Origin: an uncultured Gammaproteobacteria bacterium
Lineage (GTDB): Bacteria > Pseudomonadota > Gammaproteobacteria > Pseudomonadales > UBA5518
Length of the DNA: 5,873 nucleotides
Direction: 5' to 3'
Assembly (NCBI GenBank): GCA_903921135.1
Contig: CAIXOY010000532.1
Location: 1 to 5,873 of the forward strand
Shown: in pieces, positions 5,725 through 5,873 of the stretch
How the letters are laid out: each line of letters starts with the position of its first letter
How positions within the stretch are numbered: position 1 is the first letter of the stretch
Translations under genes and position numbers: made by a program
Notes under the pieces: generated by a model
Database searches by the model: none
Told to the model about the DNA's origin: nothing
The model's input: only the letters and a program-made list of their open reading frames with translations

Positions 5725-5873
5725 TTGGGATACAGCGCGTTCATCAGCTACAACCACAAGGACGAGGCGCACGCCCGATGGCAGCACCGCGCCCTCGAAA
5801 CCTACCGCATCCCGCGGCACCTCCGTGATCGCCCGGGCCGCGACACGGATGCGGTAGGGCAACGCCTCAAACC
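5725..5873 (+). CDS. TIR-domain protein, N-terminal fragment (3' truncated by window)
   Basis: The first 49 codons of a gene that continues past the window. The peptide opens YSAFISYNHKDE, the first beta strand and BB-side motif of a TIR domain, followed by the helix ARWQHRALETYRIPRHL typical of bacterial TIR proteins. The only initiator that keeps this strand is TTG at 5725. The cyclase stop TGA (5719-5721) is in the same frame with a single codon between, so no earlier start is possible. A weak GGTGGG (5712-5717) lies 7 bases upstream inside the cyclase gene. The catalytic glutamate of NAD-cleaving TIR domains would lie beyond the window, so enzymatic activity cannot be judged. Tight spacing points to co-transcription and coupled translation with the cyclase. 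Bacterial TIR proteins are commonly NAD-degrading effectors; that role here is inferred. Confidence 0.8.
   Translation, partial: MGYSAFISYNHKDEAHARWQHRALETYRIPRHLRDRPGRDTDAVGQRLK

Noticed and set aside
4351..5862. Long antisense open frame (503 codons, minus strand) across the cyclase gene
   Set aside because: Its translation has no recognisable motifs, while the plus-strand frame has clear cyclase and Rossmann motifs. Long shadow frames are expected in DNA this GC-rich.
4498..5873. Calling the locus a known Pycsar system
   Set aside because: A cyclase and TIR are present, but the SLOG fusion, the TIR-first effector and the lack of a visible cyclic-nucleotide-binding domain do not match the described layout closely enough; the effector is also incomplete.
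1..5873. CRISPR array, tRNA, rRNA, insertion sequence
   Set aside because: I saw no regularly spaced direct repeats, cloverleaf-like sequence, rRNA segment or transposase motif in either strand.

Overview
The window is GC-rich, gene-dense bacterial DNA (about two thirds G+C by eye). It holds ubiquinone-type (COQ7) chemistry and a Tat-exported molybdenum hydroxylase. An aerobic, ubiquinone-using proteobacterium is the most likely source. This is inferred from gene content; no rRNA or other taxonomic marker is present.

Left block, 1-1431, plus strand. The 3' end of a tryptophan-rich protein, probably the C-terminal part of a photolyase/cryptochrome-like FAD-binding protein, overlaps by 4 bases (GTGA) a gene for an unusual fusion. 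That fusion joins a DCC-type (DUF393) CxxC thiol-disulfide domain to a complete COQ7-type diiron hydroxylase domain. Both genes run into a near-perfect palindrome with a T tract (1474-1500), which looks like a bidirectional terminator and also like a dispersed palindromic repeat.

Middle block, 1502-4272, minus strand. A two-gene operon encodes a molybdenum hydroxylase of the isoquinoline 1-oxidoreductase (IorA/IorB) type. A small [2Fe-2S] x2 subunit is followed, with an ATGA overlap, by a large molybdopterin-binding subunit carrying a twin-arginine signal. A good sigma70-like promoter lies about 30 bases upstream of the small-subunit start. No FAD subunit or cytochrome c gene is visible in the window.

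Right block, 4498 to the window end, plus strand, divergent from the hydroxylase operon across 225 bases. The first gene encodes a 407-residue protein with an N-terminal SLOG/LOG-like Rossmann domain and a C-terminal class III nucleotide cyclase domain. Three bases after its stop, in the same frame, a TIR-domain gene starts with TTG and runs off the window. A nucleotide-sensing or nucleotide-binding fold fused to a cyclase, coupled to a TIR protein, suggests a nucleotide-second-messenger signalling or antiphage defence module, related in logic to Pycsar but differently built. This is the most interesting part of the window. The cyclase keeps both metal-binding aspartates and the transition-state arginine, but differs from purine cyclases at the substrate-selecting positions.
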